NCBI RefSeq assembly: GCF_902498805.1
Contig: NZ_LR701594.1
Span: 36,590 to 100,589, forward strand
Reading direction: 5' to 3'
DNA: 64,000 bases
Source: Imperialibacter sp. EC-SDR9
GTDB taxonomy: Bacteria > Bacteroidota > Bacteroidia > Cytophagales > Cyclobacteriaceae
The position numbers and the translations under genes were made by a program. The notes beneath the pieces were generated by a model. The model had not been told where the DNA came from. It saw only the letters and a list, made by a program, of their open reading frames with translations, and did no database searches. Shown here in pieces: positions 26,269 through 36,218 of this stretch (its first letter is position 1; each line of letters begins with the position of its first letter).

Positions 26269-29200
26269 TGGTGAACCTGTTGCCGGGTATTGTCTTCAGC
26301 TTCTATTTTGTCGATGTATTTCTCTCTTACAGATGAGATAGTGACGAGAATTGGGAGGATAAAGAAAAAAAGAAGCACCCAGATAAGGTATGCGTTGTCC
26401 TTCTCCGTGGTTACCTGCACGGGTTCTCCATACGAAATAAGTTCCGCCCAGTTGTGAGGGTGGGCCGACAGCTTGTCAGCGGTAGACAAGTACTCAAGTT
26501 TGGCATCCCTCAGCGCTTGAAGTGTGTTGTTTCCCAGAGACAGCTTTTTGAAAAAGCTGCCTATAATATTTTTGCTGTGCTCGTCGTGGGCTTCCCAGAG
26601 GCCTAAAACCACCGTGCCACTGCCGGCAGACAGGAAAGCTCTCACCATACTAATAACCGCCTCGCCGTGCGGTATCAGCCCCATGCCTGTCTCTGTCGAA
26701 GTTAATACAATGACATTGCCTGACAGGTCAAGATTATAAATCTCGTGGCTATAAAGGTTTCGTTCGATATTAGTGGTTTTTCCCGGGTTGAATATTAGCT
26801 TGGGATAGTCAATCGCATCACCGTGAATCAACAGATAGAGAATTTCAAATCGGGGAGCTATTCTGATGAAGGCATCTTTTGTTGCCTGCTCACCCCGAAA
26901 CGTCAAGCCCTCAAAATAGAGCCTGGAGTTTTTGATTTCCTGCATGATGTAGCTGGAGGTTGTGTCGCTGGTGTTGTACCTGCTTTTCAATGCAAAAGAG
27001 GTCAATTGGGAATTGTGTTTTGGCAATACCGGAGGGTGATCGAGAAGCATTTCAGCCGAAGTAATATACGAGATCGAGGTATATTTGACGAGGTAGGGCA
27101 AAGTGTTATAGCCTGTTGGATTGGAAGGCACTTCTACTAGCAGCGTCTCGAAGGGGATCAATTTAATGAGTCCGTCAGGGGCCAAAACAATCGTTTTTTC
27201 GCTTGGTAGGTTTGGAAGCAATGGCGCTACGATCTCATTATATAGAATGTTCGAGCTTTCAATAAAGTCAACCATTTCATCCTGGGAAAATTCGGATGGT
27301 GTGATCCAAAAATGCGACAGGAATCGTTGTATTTTGGCTTCAAACTCAGGATTTACTTCATTTTCAATGAACATGCTGGATGAGTCACTTACGCTGAGTC
27401 CATACACGTGACGAACTCCATAAAAATATTCGATTAGGTGAATGTTAGAATGGTTGTGGAAGTCCATGAAGGTAACATCATCGAACAGTGAATACTCGGT
27501 GCTACTGTTCTTCATATAATTTTGCGCTTTTGCCCTCCAACTCACCATTTTGCCAAAGCTTTCAATCAATAAATCCTCTCTGGTTACTCTTTCAACGTCG
27601 TTGATGGCGAGCTCCAGTTCGTCAATACGATCCAATATTTCTTTGTTGAGATCGGCGAAAGTTGACTCCAGTGAATCGGGAAGTCCTGCTTTGTTGAGGA
27701 ACATAGCCTCCGCAGCTTCTTTTCGAATGCGTATGAGCTTGTCATTTTCTATGAGCTGCAACGCTTTTGTCCAGTATAATTTCTCTCTGGTTCGCTCGTA
27801 GAGCTGATACGACGCACCAAGTGCATATTCAGTCAAGAGATGAAAGCTAGCTATTCTGTCTAGAACTACCTGCTCATCAGGGAGGCCGTAGGGTGAGTTG
27901 TATCTCGTATATTCCAGTGTCGCTTCCAGCATGCTCAAGCCATTGGTCAGTCTTTCTGTCGAAACATACTCCTCACTCACGATGGCAATGGCAATTTTTT
28001 CCATAGCAGCCATAACTCGTGGTAGTAAATGTGCTGATATTTGTGCTTCGCTTACTTTTTCAGCCAAATTGTCAATGGTAAGACCTCCATCAATTGTTTT
28101 CAAACTTCGGGTGTAAAAGTGGAAAGCCGAATCGGGCAAATTGGCGGCGAAAAAGTAGTCGGCCCTGGCTATAAGTGCTTTGAAAACTTCCGGACTTGAA
28201 GGCGCAGAATTTGCTATATGATATTTGAGGTACGCAGAGCTAAGCTTGTTAGCCTGTAATAGGTCTCCTTGCTTGAGGTAAAGAATGGCAAGCCTGTATT
28301 GCGTTTCCAGCCTGGTATTGATGTCGTCTGATGACGTTAGCGAGCTTAAGCGTTCTTCTATCAAAATTGCCGAATCGAACGAGTGTGTAGCCTCATAGGC
28401 CATCGACAGAGTGGGGTAGTAGTAGGTCTTATTGTAAGTTTGGTCTTCGGGGCTATAGGTTTTACGGAGATCAATAGCCCGGGTTAGGCGCTTGATGGCA
28501 TCTTCCGGCTCGTTCAACCCAATATAGAGGGTCGCCATCAGGTAATTCAGATTGGCAATAAAATCATAATGTACAGACGCTTCCAACGAGTCCATGAGAT
28601 GAAGGGCTTCCTGACTGTAATCAATGGCCTTTTCTTTTTCATTCAATTCATTGGCAGTCTCCGCCATTGCAAAGCTCGTACGAGCTTCAATGATTGGCAT
28701 GTTAACTTTACCTTCTTCCGATAGGGAGACGGCTTTGTTGTAGTAATAGACAGCCGCTAAGTCGTTGTTGACGGTGTTTCTGTAAAAATTACCAAGCTCA
28801 ACCCAACTGAGGAATTTGAGTCTATTATCGTTTATTTCTTCCGCCAAAAATGCAGCATTCCTAAAGCTTTGCAGCGCAGAGTCTTTTTGGTTAGTGTCAC
28901 TGTAATACCTTCCCCAAAAGAGCAGGTTTTCACTTCTGAGGTTTTTATGTTCTGTATTGGAGGGAAGTTGCGCCCTGGCCTCCGTTAACCGGTCTTTGCT
29001 TTTAGTTTTTAAGTCAAGTTCCCTATACAAGTCTGCACTCTCGTTAAGGGCTCTCAGCCGATTCATATGGCTGCTGGTGAAGTCGGTCAACACAAATTCC
29101 CAATACTCCAGCGCCAGCTCAAACTGATTCATCTGCTTCAACGAATCTGCCTTTAGCATCTGAAGTTCTATTTCAGTTAGCACTTCGGTGGTATCCTTTT

Positions 29201-29273
29201 CGGGGTCGTCGGCAGCCTTTGCCTGAAAGCAGGTAAATGCTATTGCAATGAGGGTGATTAACTTGGCTCTCAT
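26265..29273 (-). CDS. TPR repeat protein with a CHAT domain lacking the catalytic Cys
   Basis: 1002 residues. A signal peptide (MRAKLITLIAIAFTCFQAKA) is followed by TPR-like helical repeats to about residue 560. A CHAT caspase-like domain covers about 640-955, and a TM helix (AYLIWVLLFFFILPILVTIS) lies near 963-982. The mature domain is thus probably periplasmic with a C-terminal anchor. CHAT proteins normally carry a catalytic His (here IHGD near 811) and a Cys in an SACETG motif. This one reads TSTETG at 858-863, giving Thr for Cys. It may be a scaffold rather than a protease. It follows DUF4249 after 133 bp on the same strand. Confidence 0.88.
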   Translation of the reverse strand: MRAKLITLIAIAFTCFQAKAADDPEKDTTEVLTEIELQMLKADSLKQMNQFELALEYWEFVLTDFTSSHMNRLRALNESADLYRELDLKTKSKDRLTEARAQLPSNTEHKNLRSENLLFWGRYYSDTNQKDSALQSFRNAAFLAEEINDNRLKFLSWVELGNFYRNTVNNDLAAVYYYNKAVSLSEEGKVNMPIIEARTSFAMAETANELNEKEKAIDYSQEALHLMDSLEASVHYDFIANLNYLMATLYIGLNEPEDAIKRLTRAIDLRKTYSPEDQTYNKTYYYPTLSMAYEATHSFDSAILIEERLSSLTSSDDINTRLETQYRLAILYLKQGDLLQANKLSSAYLKYHIANSAPSSPEVFKALIARADYFFAANLPDSAFHFYTRSLKTIDGGLTIDNLAEKVSEAQISAHLLPRVMAAMEKIAIAIVSEEYVSTERLTNGLSMLEATLEYTRYNSPYGLPDEQVVLDRIASFHLLTEYALGASYQLYERTREKLYWTKALQLIENDKLIRIRKEAAEAMFLNKAGLPDSLESTFADLNKEILDRIDELELAINDVERVTREDLLIESFGKMVSWRAKAQNYMKNSSTEYSLFDDVTFMDFHNHSNIHLIEYFYGVRHVYGLSVSDSSSMFIENEVNPEFEAKIQRFLSHFWITPSEFSQDEMVDFIESSNILYNEIVAPLLPNLPSEKTIVLAPDGLIKLIPFETLLVEVPSNPTGYNTLPYLVKYTSISYITSAEMLLDHPPVLPKHNSQLTSFALKSRYNTSDTTSSYIMQEIKNSRLYFEGLTFRGEQATKDAFIRIAPRFEILYLLIHGDAIDYPKLIFNPGKTTNIERNLYSHEIYNLDLSGNVIVLTSTETGMGLIPHGEAVISMVRAFLSAGSGTVVLGLWEAHDEHSKNIIGSFFKKLSLGNNTLQALRDAKLEYLSTADKLSAHPHNWAELISYGEPVQVTTEKDNAYLIWVLLFFFILPILVTISSVREKYIDKIEAEDNTRQQVHH

Positions 29274-29406
29274 AAGAAGAATTCAGGTAGAAAGGTAGCC
29301 AGAATAGCGAAGGTGAGCAAGTAAGACTAGTTCTAAATCAGGTATTGCAGCAAGCAGGAGGTTTGCCCCCTGACTGGATACTGAATAAGTGCCGTTTCGG
29401 GTCGGA

Positions 29407-30312
29407 CTACTCTTCTTTGCGAACTGTAACTGTGCTTGTTGTCTGTTGATAGGCGCCAAAGATGCCGTAGCCATTCTTAACATTATTGTAGACAGGTACT
29501 GGCTCGGCGAAGGGGTCTCCGTCCAATGATCGTTGAAGATTGGCCGTTTGCTTGTACTTGAACATAGAATAGGATATCTCCCGCACGGCAACCAAAACTT
29601 CCACTTCATCAACTGTCTCATTCCAAAACGGGTAGATATAGGTGTTGAAATTGATTTTAACTGTTTTGCCGTCTACAACATCATCGGAAAAAGACCAGAA
29701 TCGATCCGAGTAATATTGCTCAACCGTGAAGATTCCATCTTCGCTATCAATAGGGTATTGAATCATCACAGTATCAACAACAACATACTCTCCGGTATCT
29801 TCGTCCCGTTCATAATGCAACTCCGGTCCGTACAAGCCGATTTCATAATAATTTTCGCCTTTTGGATCGTCGAATTCAATCGTCATGCTGTATTGCTGCT
29901 GGTTATACTCGTCATTAGCGTTTTTGGCGAATGTTACTTTGTTGAGCTTCACATTTTGGCTGGGAACGACGTCAGTGGCAGTTACAGTTTTGTAGTTGGT
30001 TTTCGATGCTTCAATGGTATATGTGTGCCCCTTTAAAGGTTTTAATGTGCCCTTGTAGCCATCTTCGCTATTCTGCACGAGGGTTTCCACAAGGATCTCA
30101 CCGTCATAGATATTGACAGTTGCTTCCGGTATTGTCGAAAACTGATTGTTGCTCAGGATATTTTGGCTAGCAGTAAGTTGCACCTGAAAAGTGCTGTCGG
30201 GGTTGATAGTGCTATGAACTGTGATGGAAGCGGGTTTAATAGGAATATCCACATCAACCACAACTTCACACGATATCGCACAAACTGCGAGTAGGACGAA
30301 TAAATATCTCAT
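29407..30312 (-). CDS. DUF4249 family protein, predicted lipoprotein
   Basis: 301 residues. The signal ends in the lipobox-like AISC (MRYLFVLLAVCAISCEVVV), so it is probably a lipoprotein. The beta-rich body (VDIPIKPASITVHSTINPDSTFQVQLTASQNIL) is the DUF4249 pattern. In Bacteroidota this family is usually encoded directly after a TonB-dependent receptor and is thought to be its surface partner; here it begins 3 bp after the receptor's stop. Ligand unknown. The frame is intact to TAG/TAA, with no frameshift. Confidence 0.85.
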   Translation of the reverse strand: MRYLFVLLAVCAISCEVVVDVDIPIKPASITVHSTINPDSTFQVQLTASQNILSNNQFSTIPEATVNIYDGEILVETLVQNSEDGYKGTLKPLKGHTYTIEASKTNYKTVTATDVVPSQNVKLNKVTFAKNANDEYNQQQYSMTIEFDDPKGENYYEIGLYGPELHYERDEDTGEYVVVDTVMIQYPIDSEDGIFTVEQYYSDRFWSFSDDVVDGKTVKINFNTYIYPFWNETVDEVEVLVAVREISYSMFKYKQTANLQRSLDGDPFAEPVPVYNNVKNGYGIFGAYQQTTSTVTVRKEE

Positions 30313-30315
30313 AGC

Positions 30316-32673
30316 TTAGAATTCAAAGTTGTAACGAACAGACGGGATAATTGGGAATAAGCTGTACTGCTTGAACTTTTTGTTGCCACTTCTATCATAC
30401 CCAATGTCCATAAAAAACGGGTTGGATCGGCTATAAGCATTGTAAGCGCCAAATGACCAGGTCTGCTGGCCCCACTTCTTTTTCTTTGTCTTACTCACAC
30501 TTATATCCAGCCGATGGTAGGCACGCATCCTATAATTATTGCGGGATGGATAGTCCAGAAGCTCATTGTAGTAATAATAGGTTTGGCCACCTGGCCCGGT
30601 GCTATACGAATGCCCCTGCCCGGCATATCTTTCCTCAGGTAAACTCACTGCATTGCCAGTGCCATATACCCAGGTAGCACTGAACTCAAAGTCGTCCCGA
30701 ACTTTATAAATACCAACAAGGCTTACATCGTGCCGCCGGTCGTATTTGTAGGGGTAGGTTTTTCCAAAATTCAAGTCGGGGAACGTTCTTTCCGTTCGAG
30801 ACAATGTGTAACCGATCCAGCCCGAGAATCTCCCAGTCTTTTTCTGGATAAGCAATTCCGTCCCGTAACTTACCCCATTGCCTGTCGAGACCTTGCTTTG
30901 CCAGTCTTTCTGAGGATCGATGTAACTGGCCCCTTCACTGTACTCGATCAGGTTGGTCATGTCCTTGTAGTATGCCTCTATACTCACCTCATAGGTTTTG
31001 GTGATGTTCTTGGCTACACCTATTGCCACCTGGGAAGAGTATTGAGGCTTGATGTTTTTGGTGGCAGGCACCCACAGGTCTGTGGGCAGCCCTATGCTGC
31101 TGTTGGTGAGCAGGTGAATGAACTGTGCCATGGTGGCATAAGAAGCTTTAATAGCCAGGCCGTTGCCGAACAAATAACGGGCATTGATCCGGGGTTGCAC
31201 TTTTTGGTACCAAATATTATTGACATTGAAGGCTGAGAAATGAACTCCCGCATTGACCCTGATCGCTTTGGAGATAGTCCAGTCATCTTCAAAATAGGTG
31301 GCCAGCTCAAGTCCTCTGGTTTTGGTGGAGCCCAGCGTTGTGTCTGCATCGTTGGAGGCAGTATAGGCCAGAATACCGGGATTAAAGGTGTGATGAATAG
31401 CGCTGGCTCCCGCTCTCAACTGATGATCGACGTGAGGGGTGAACTCAAAGTCTGTTTTAAGGGCCAGGTCTTGGATGCCTGAAAAATACCGGGTAGCACC
31501 GCTGTCTTCGGTAGTTTCGGTGGGGGTGGTTGTTTTGTTATAGTATTCCTGGAAGATGTCGAACTGGTACTTGCTGTAGGTGGCCGTCACATTACTGAAT
31601 ATCTTGGGACTGAAAACATGGTTCCATCTGAAGGCCGAAGTGATATTGCCCCACTTGAGGCCAAACTCATCTTTGTAGTCGTACCTCGTATTGTCCGATA
31701 CATAAAAGTCTTTGCTTCTGGCGTAGGCTTTATCGTCACCTGTGTAGGTGCTGAGGTAAATCCTGTCACGGTCGGAGAAGGTGTAGTTGACCTTGGCGTT
31801 GAGGTCGTAAAAAAAGTAGCCAGCCGTTTCATCGCCATCAGTGTTCGCTTTAATAAGGGGCCTTGCCAGAATGTCGATATAGGTTCTTCGGGCCGAAACG
31901 ATGAATGAGGATTTTTCTTTTTTCAGCGGGCCTTCCAGCGTAAGCTTTGACGAAATAAGACCAATAGAGCCGGTTCCTTTTAATTCTCTGTTGTTACCCT
32001 CTTTCATCGAAATGTCAATCACAGAGGATAGCCTGCCTCCATATCTGGCAGGAAACCCACCTTTTATTACTTCCACGTTATTGATGGCATCCGCATTAAA
32101 AACGGAGAAGAAACCGAAGAGGTGGGAGGCGTTGTAAACCGGCACTCCGTCGAGGAGGATGAGGTTTTGGTCAGGTCCGCCACCCCGCACATACAGGCCA
32201 CTGCTGCCTTCGGAACCGGACTGAATGCCGGGCATGAGCTGCAATGCTTTAAAAATGTCGACCTCGCCAGCCAGGGCGGGAAGCGATTTGATCTGGTCTA
32301 CCGGGATGCCAATTTTACTCATTTGAGGCATGTCGACGAGGTCTTCTTCGGCAGTCACCACTATCTCATCAAGCATGCTTTGTGGGATCAGCCGGATGGA
32401 GAGCTCCACATTGCCCTTGAGAGTGATGAGCGTATCTATCGGCAAATAGCCGACGTATGAAAAAACCAGGTGAACTTCTGAGTAGGAGAGTGGCAGCGTG
32501 TAGTAGCCGAAATGATTGGTGGTGGTACCCTTCAAAGTGCTTTTGTCAAACACATTGGCACCAATCAGGCTTTCGCCTGTTTCACGGTCTCTTACGTAAC
32601 CTGAAATAGTGTTCGATTGAGCAAAGGCGATACTTGTAACGCAAAAAAGGCTAAAAAGCAGCAGGTATCTCAT
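30316..32673 (-). CDS. TonB-dependent outer-membrane receptor with carboxypeptidase-regulatory-like domain
   Basis: 785 residues. A signal peptide (MRYLLLFSLFCVTSIAFAQ) is followed by a CarboxypepD_reg-like/DUF4480-like Ig domain (about 22-105: ISGYVRDRETGESLIGANVFDKST), a Plug domain (about 110-225: YVRGGGPDQNLILLDGVPVYNASHLFGFFSVFN), and a 22-stranded barrel ending in aromatic ...RYNFEF. It imports an unknown ligand with TonB energy. It heads the operon with DUF4249 and the CHAT protein. The STN domain of SusC-like regulators is absent, so it is not a SusC-type receptor with signalling. Confidence 0.93.
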   Translation of the reverse strand: MRYLLLFSLFCVTSIAFAQSNTISGYVRDRETGESLIGANVFDKSTLKGTTTNHFGYYTLPLSYSEVHLVFSYVGYLPIDTLITLKGNVELSIRLIPQSMLDEIVVTAEEDLVDMPQMSKIGIPVDQIKSLPALAGEVDIFKALQLMPGIQSGSEGSSGLYVRGGGPDQNLILLDGVPVYNASHLFGFFSVFNADAINNVEVIKGGFPARYGGRLSSVIDISMKEGNNRELKGTGSIGLISSKLTLEGPLKKEKSSFIVSARRTYIDILARPLIKANTDGDETAGYFFYDLNAKVNYTFSDRDRIYLSTYTGDDKAYARSKDFYVSDNTRYDYKDEFGLKWGNITSAFRWNHVFSPKIFSNVTATYSKYQFDIFQEYYNKTTTPTETTEDSGATRYFSGIQDLALKTDFEFTPHVDHQLRAGASAIHHTFNPGILAYTASNDADTTLGSTKTRGLELATYFEDDWTISKAIRVNAGVHFSAFNVNNIWYQKVQPRINARYLFGNGLAIKASYATMAQFIHLLTNSSIGLPTDLWVPATKNIKPQYSSQVAIGVAKNITKTYEVSIEAYYKDMTNLIEYSEGASYIDPQKDWQSKVSTGNGVSYGTELLIQKKTGRFSGWIGYTLSRTERTFPDLNFGKTYPYKYDRRHDVSLVGIYKVRDDFEFSATWVYGTGNAVSLPEERYAGQGHSYSTGPGGQTYYYYNELLDYPSRNNYRMRAYHRLDISVSKTKKKKWGQQTWSFGAYNAYSRSNPFFMDIGYDRSGNKKFKQYSLFPIIPSVRYNFEF

Positions 32674-32769
32674 GGTAAAAAAGTAGGTTGACGTTAGGTA
32701 ACGTTGAAAAATGACACAAATTATACCAGATAAGTTGTGAAAACCTATGCCGTTGACGTTTTGGTCAGG

Positions 32770-32803
32770 GGAAAAAAAGAAAGGCGCTGAATTTCAGCGC
32801 CTT
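32770..32803 (-). terminator. Rho-independent terminator of groESL
   Basis: Perfect 10-bp stem AAGGCGCTGA / TCAGCGCCTT (32781-32790, 32794-32803), 3-nt loop, and on the minus strand a CTTTCTTTTTTT-like tail (32770-32780). It lies 28 bp past the groEL stop. Confidence 0.88.
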
Positions 32804-32830
32804 TGCAAATATATGAATGTTGATGAATGA

Positions 32831-34483
<1,653 letters not shown>

Positions 34484-34508
34484 TTACAGATAATTTTTTG
34501 TTGTCTAA

Positions 34509-34787
34509 TTAGATAATGCCAAAAATGTCAGACTCTCTCATGATAAGGTAGTCTTTGCCATCAATGGCGATCTCAGTGCCAGAGTATTTGCCATATAGTA
34601 CCTGATCACCAACTTTTACGTTGATAGGCTCATCTTTCTTGCCAGTGCCAATAGCCACGATCTGACCTTTTTGTGGCTTTTCTTTAGCAGTGTCGGGAAT
34701 GATGATACCAGAAGCTGTTTTTTCTTCTGCAGGTGCTGGCTCCACCAGCACTCTGTCTGCTAATGGTTTGAAATTTACTTTTGACAT
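34509..34787 (-). CDS. groS: 10-kDa co-chaperonin GroES
   Basis: 92 residues. Complete family pattern: [34 protein letters not shown] with the mobile loop, then [15 protein letters not shown] and [13 protein letters not shown]. It caps the GroEL ring. First gene of groES-groEL. No CIRCE element (TTAGCACTC-type) is seen upstream; instead there is a sigma-54-like site at 34835-34850 with upstream repeats. Confidence 0.98.
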   Translation of the reverse strand: MSKVNFKPLADRVLVEPAPAEEKTASGIIIPDTAKEKPQKGQIVAIGTGKKDEPINVKVGDQVLYGKYSGTEIAIDGKDYLIMRESDIFGII

Positions 34788-34834
34788 ATTGGTTTTGAAT
34801 TTTAGTGGTTATTTAAATTCTATGTACCACCGCT

Positions 34835-34850
34835 TGCACATCTTGTGCCA
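34835..34850 (-). promoter_or_regulatory. sigma-54-like promoter or dyad before groES
   Basis: On the minus strand TGGCACAAGATGTGCA matches the -24/-12 consensus TGGCACRNNNNTTGCW with one mismatch, keeping the invariant GG-N10-GC. The implied start is about 35 nt before ATG 34787. The same bases contain a perfect dyad GCACA-AGA-TGTGC, so a repressor or activator operator is an alternative. Confidence 0.45.
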
Positions 34851-34901
34851 CTCACGTTTTGACTGCCAAGTCATGCCAAATTGCACCATTTTGGCCGTCA
34901 A

Positions 34902-34980
34902 CTGTCAGTGTTGGTTTGAAAAGATGACAGGATGCCTGACAAATTTTCATTGCCTGACATAATCCCGTCTACCGTGTCAG
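34902..34980. promoter_or_regulatory. cluster of TGTCA/TGACA repeats upstream of groES
   Basis: An inverted pair CTGTCA (34902-34907) and TGACAG (34925-34930), then a direct repeat TGCCTGACA at 34933-34941 and 34951-34959 (18-bp step), then GTGTCAG (34974-34980). The repeats lie 50-130 bp upstream of the sigma-54-like site, where enhancer-binding sites would be expected. Region 34788-35075 contains no gene. Confidence 0.4.
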
Positions 34981-35075
34981 CCAGGAAGCGGAAAAGTTGG
35001 CTTCATTTCTGCATCTACTTGACTCGTTGCTTCAAGCTTTTTATATTTTGATGTGTGACAAAAAAATCAACGAAT

Positions 35076-35789
35076 ATGGAACAATTGAAAGTGGATTGGT
35101 TAACCGATGGATTGATTGATTTTGAGTACAAAAAGTACGTGCTTTTGGCGTATCTCAAAAACGTAAAGGCGCATTTCGATGACAAAAAGCTCTATCCGTT
35201 TATGTCAGACATGGTTTTTCACTACCAAAACCTGATGACCATAAAGAGCAACAAGTCATTACTGTATGAGAACTTCCCTAAATCCATCTCCAAAGCTGAT
35301 TTTAGCAAGCTGAAGCTTACCTACAAAAAGCTGGTGGAGGACGACGACCTGATGCTTGAAATAGAGAGCATTGTGGAGTTTGCGATGCCAAAGTTTCAGA
35401 ATGCCCTGGAGGTTGGGAAGGAGATTTATGAGTTTGTGGAGAATAACCTGGAGTTTCTGCCAGTGGGTGTTACGCCCATTTACACCAACGAAGGTTATTT
35501 GTTTTTGAGTCAGGATGTGAGCAGCGACGTGAACATATACCAGTATCAGCTCACTTTCTTTGAACAGTCGAATGAGAAGTTCAGGGGAATCAATACTCAT
35601 TTTCTGAAGAGAGAAGAAAGAACTCTTTCAAATACCTTCGAACACATCAAGCTCAAGCTTGTGAAGAAGTTTGCCAACTTGCCCAATCCGGCCACTTACG
35701 CCATAGTCAGCAAACAATTCTTCCCGTTGCCGGAAACACTACTTCCAATAGCCAAAAGACTACTTGTGCGAAATATCAGTGTCTCTTAA
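35076..35789 (+). CDS. hypothetical protein
   Basis: 237 residues from ATG 35076; a GTG at 35055 is less likely. Soluble, no signal peptide, rich in Lys, Phe and Leu with helical N-terminal half (DFEYKKYVLLAYLKNVKAHFDDKKLYPFMSDMVFHYQNLM). I do not recognise the family; similar lone genes beside groES are known to me only as conserved hypotheticals of Bacteroidota, and I cannot confirm that here. It diverges from groES and converges with secG across a shared terminator. Confidence 0.65.
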   Translation: MEQLKVDWLTDGLIDFEYKKYVLLAYLKNVKAHFDDKKLYPFMSDMVFHYQNLMTIKSNKSLLYENFPKSISKADFSKLKLTYKKLVEDDDLMLEIESIVEFAMPKFQNALEVGKEIYEFVENNLEFLPVGVTPIYTNEGYLFLSQDVSSDVNIYQYQLTFFEQSNEKFRGINTHFLKREERTLSNTFEHIKLKLVKKFANLPNPATYAIVSKQFFPLPETLLPIAKRLLVRNISVS

Positions 35790-35795
35790 AAAGAA

Positions 35796-35832
35796 AGCCC
35801 AGCCAACGCAAGTCGACTGGGCTTCTATTTTT
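35796..35832. terminator. terminator between the hypothetical gene and secG, probably bidirectional
   Basis: Stem AAGCCCAG (35796-35803) with CTGGGCTT (35818-35825), 14-nt loop, and a CTATTTTTTTT tail on the plus side. It directly follows the stop at 35789 and lies 12 bp past the secG stop, so it can serve both genes. Confidence 0.75.
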
Positions 35833-35843
35833 TTTGGTGTTTT

Positions 35844-36212
35844 TTACTGCTGGGTAGTGTCAGTGTCCAGGTTCAAAGGAAGAGCCTCTTCCTCAGCGCC
35901 ACCGTCCGTTGGCATACCAGGTATGATCGTTTTCTCCTGTGCCCTGTTAATGTTTGGACTATTTACTCCAGAATCTCTGGCCGTTGTGTCAAGGAAAAAG
36001 TTGGTAGATAGGCTCAAAACCATAATAGCTATAGCCAGTCCCCATGTTGCTTTTTCAAGAATGTCACCAGTCTTCTTCACACCCATTACCTGGCTGGCAC
36101 CTGCTCCGCCAAACTGACTGGAAAGACCGCCACCTTTAGAATTTTGTGCCAATACTACTAATACAAGCAATAGTGCTGCGAGTATTGTTAAACCTATTAT
36201 TACTGCTAACAT
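35844..36212 (-). CDS. secG: preprotein translocase subunit SecG
   Basis: 122 residues. Two TM helices (about 3-22 and 53-73) flank the cytoplasmic loop QNSKGGGLSSQFGGAGASQVMGVKKTGDIL, the diagnostic SecG signature. SecG sits beside SecYE and assists the translocation cycle at the inner membrane. A Pro/Glu-rich C-terminal tail extends the protein beyond the usual size. It is the last gene of the miaB-to-secG block and starts 6 bp after the TPR-like gene. Confidence 0.93.
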   Translation of the reverse strand: MLAVIIGLTILAALLLVLVVLAQNSKGGGLSSQFGGAGASQVMGVKKTGDILEKATWGLAIAIMVLSLSTNFFLDTTARDSGVNSPNINRAQEKTIIPGMPTDGGAEEEALPLNLDTDTTQQ

Positions 36213-36218
36213 GAAGGG

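Noticed and set aside
29283..29621. frameshifted continuation of the DUF4249 gene
   Set aside because: The frame at 29407-30312 is intact to its stop; the other frame has no homology and simply overlaps the 3' end.
30730..31236. 168-codon frame opposite the TonB receptor
   Set aside because: Shadow frame inside a well-supported receptor gene.
34788..35075. CIRCE/HrcA element before groES
   Set aside because: No TTAGCACTC-N9-GAGTGCTAA-like sequence was found; the GCACA dyad has a 3-bp spacer and differs.
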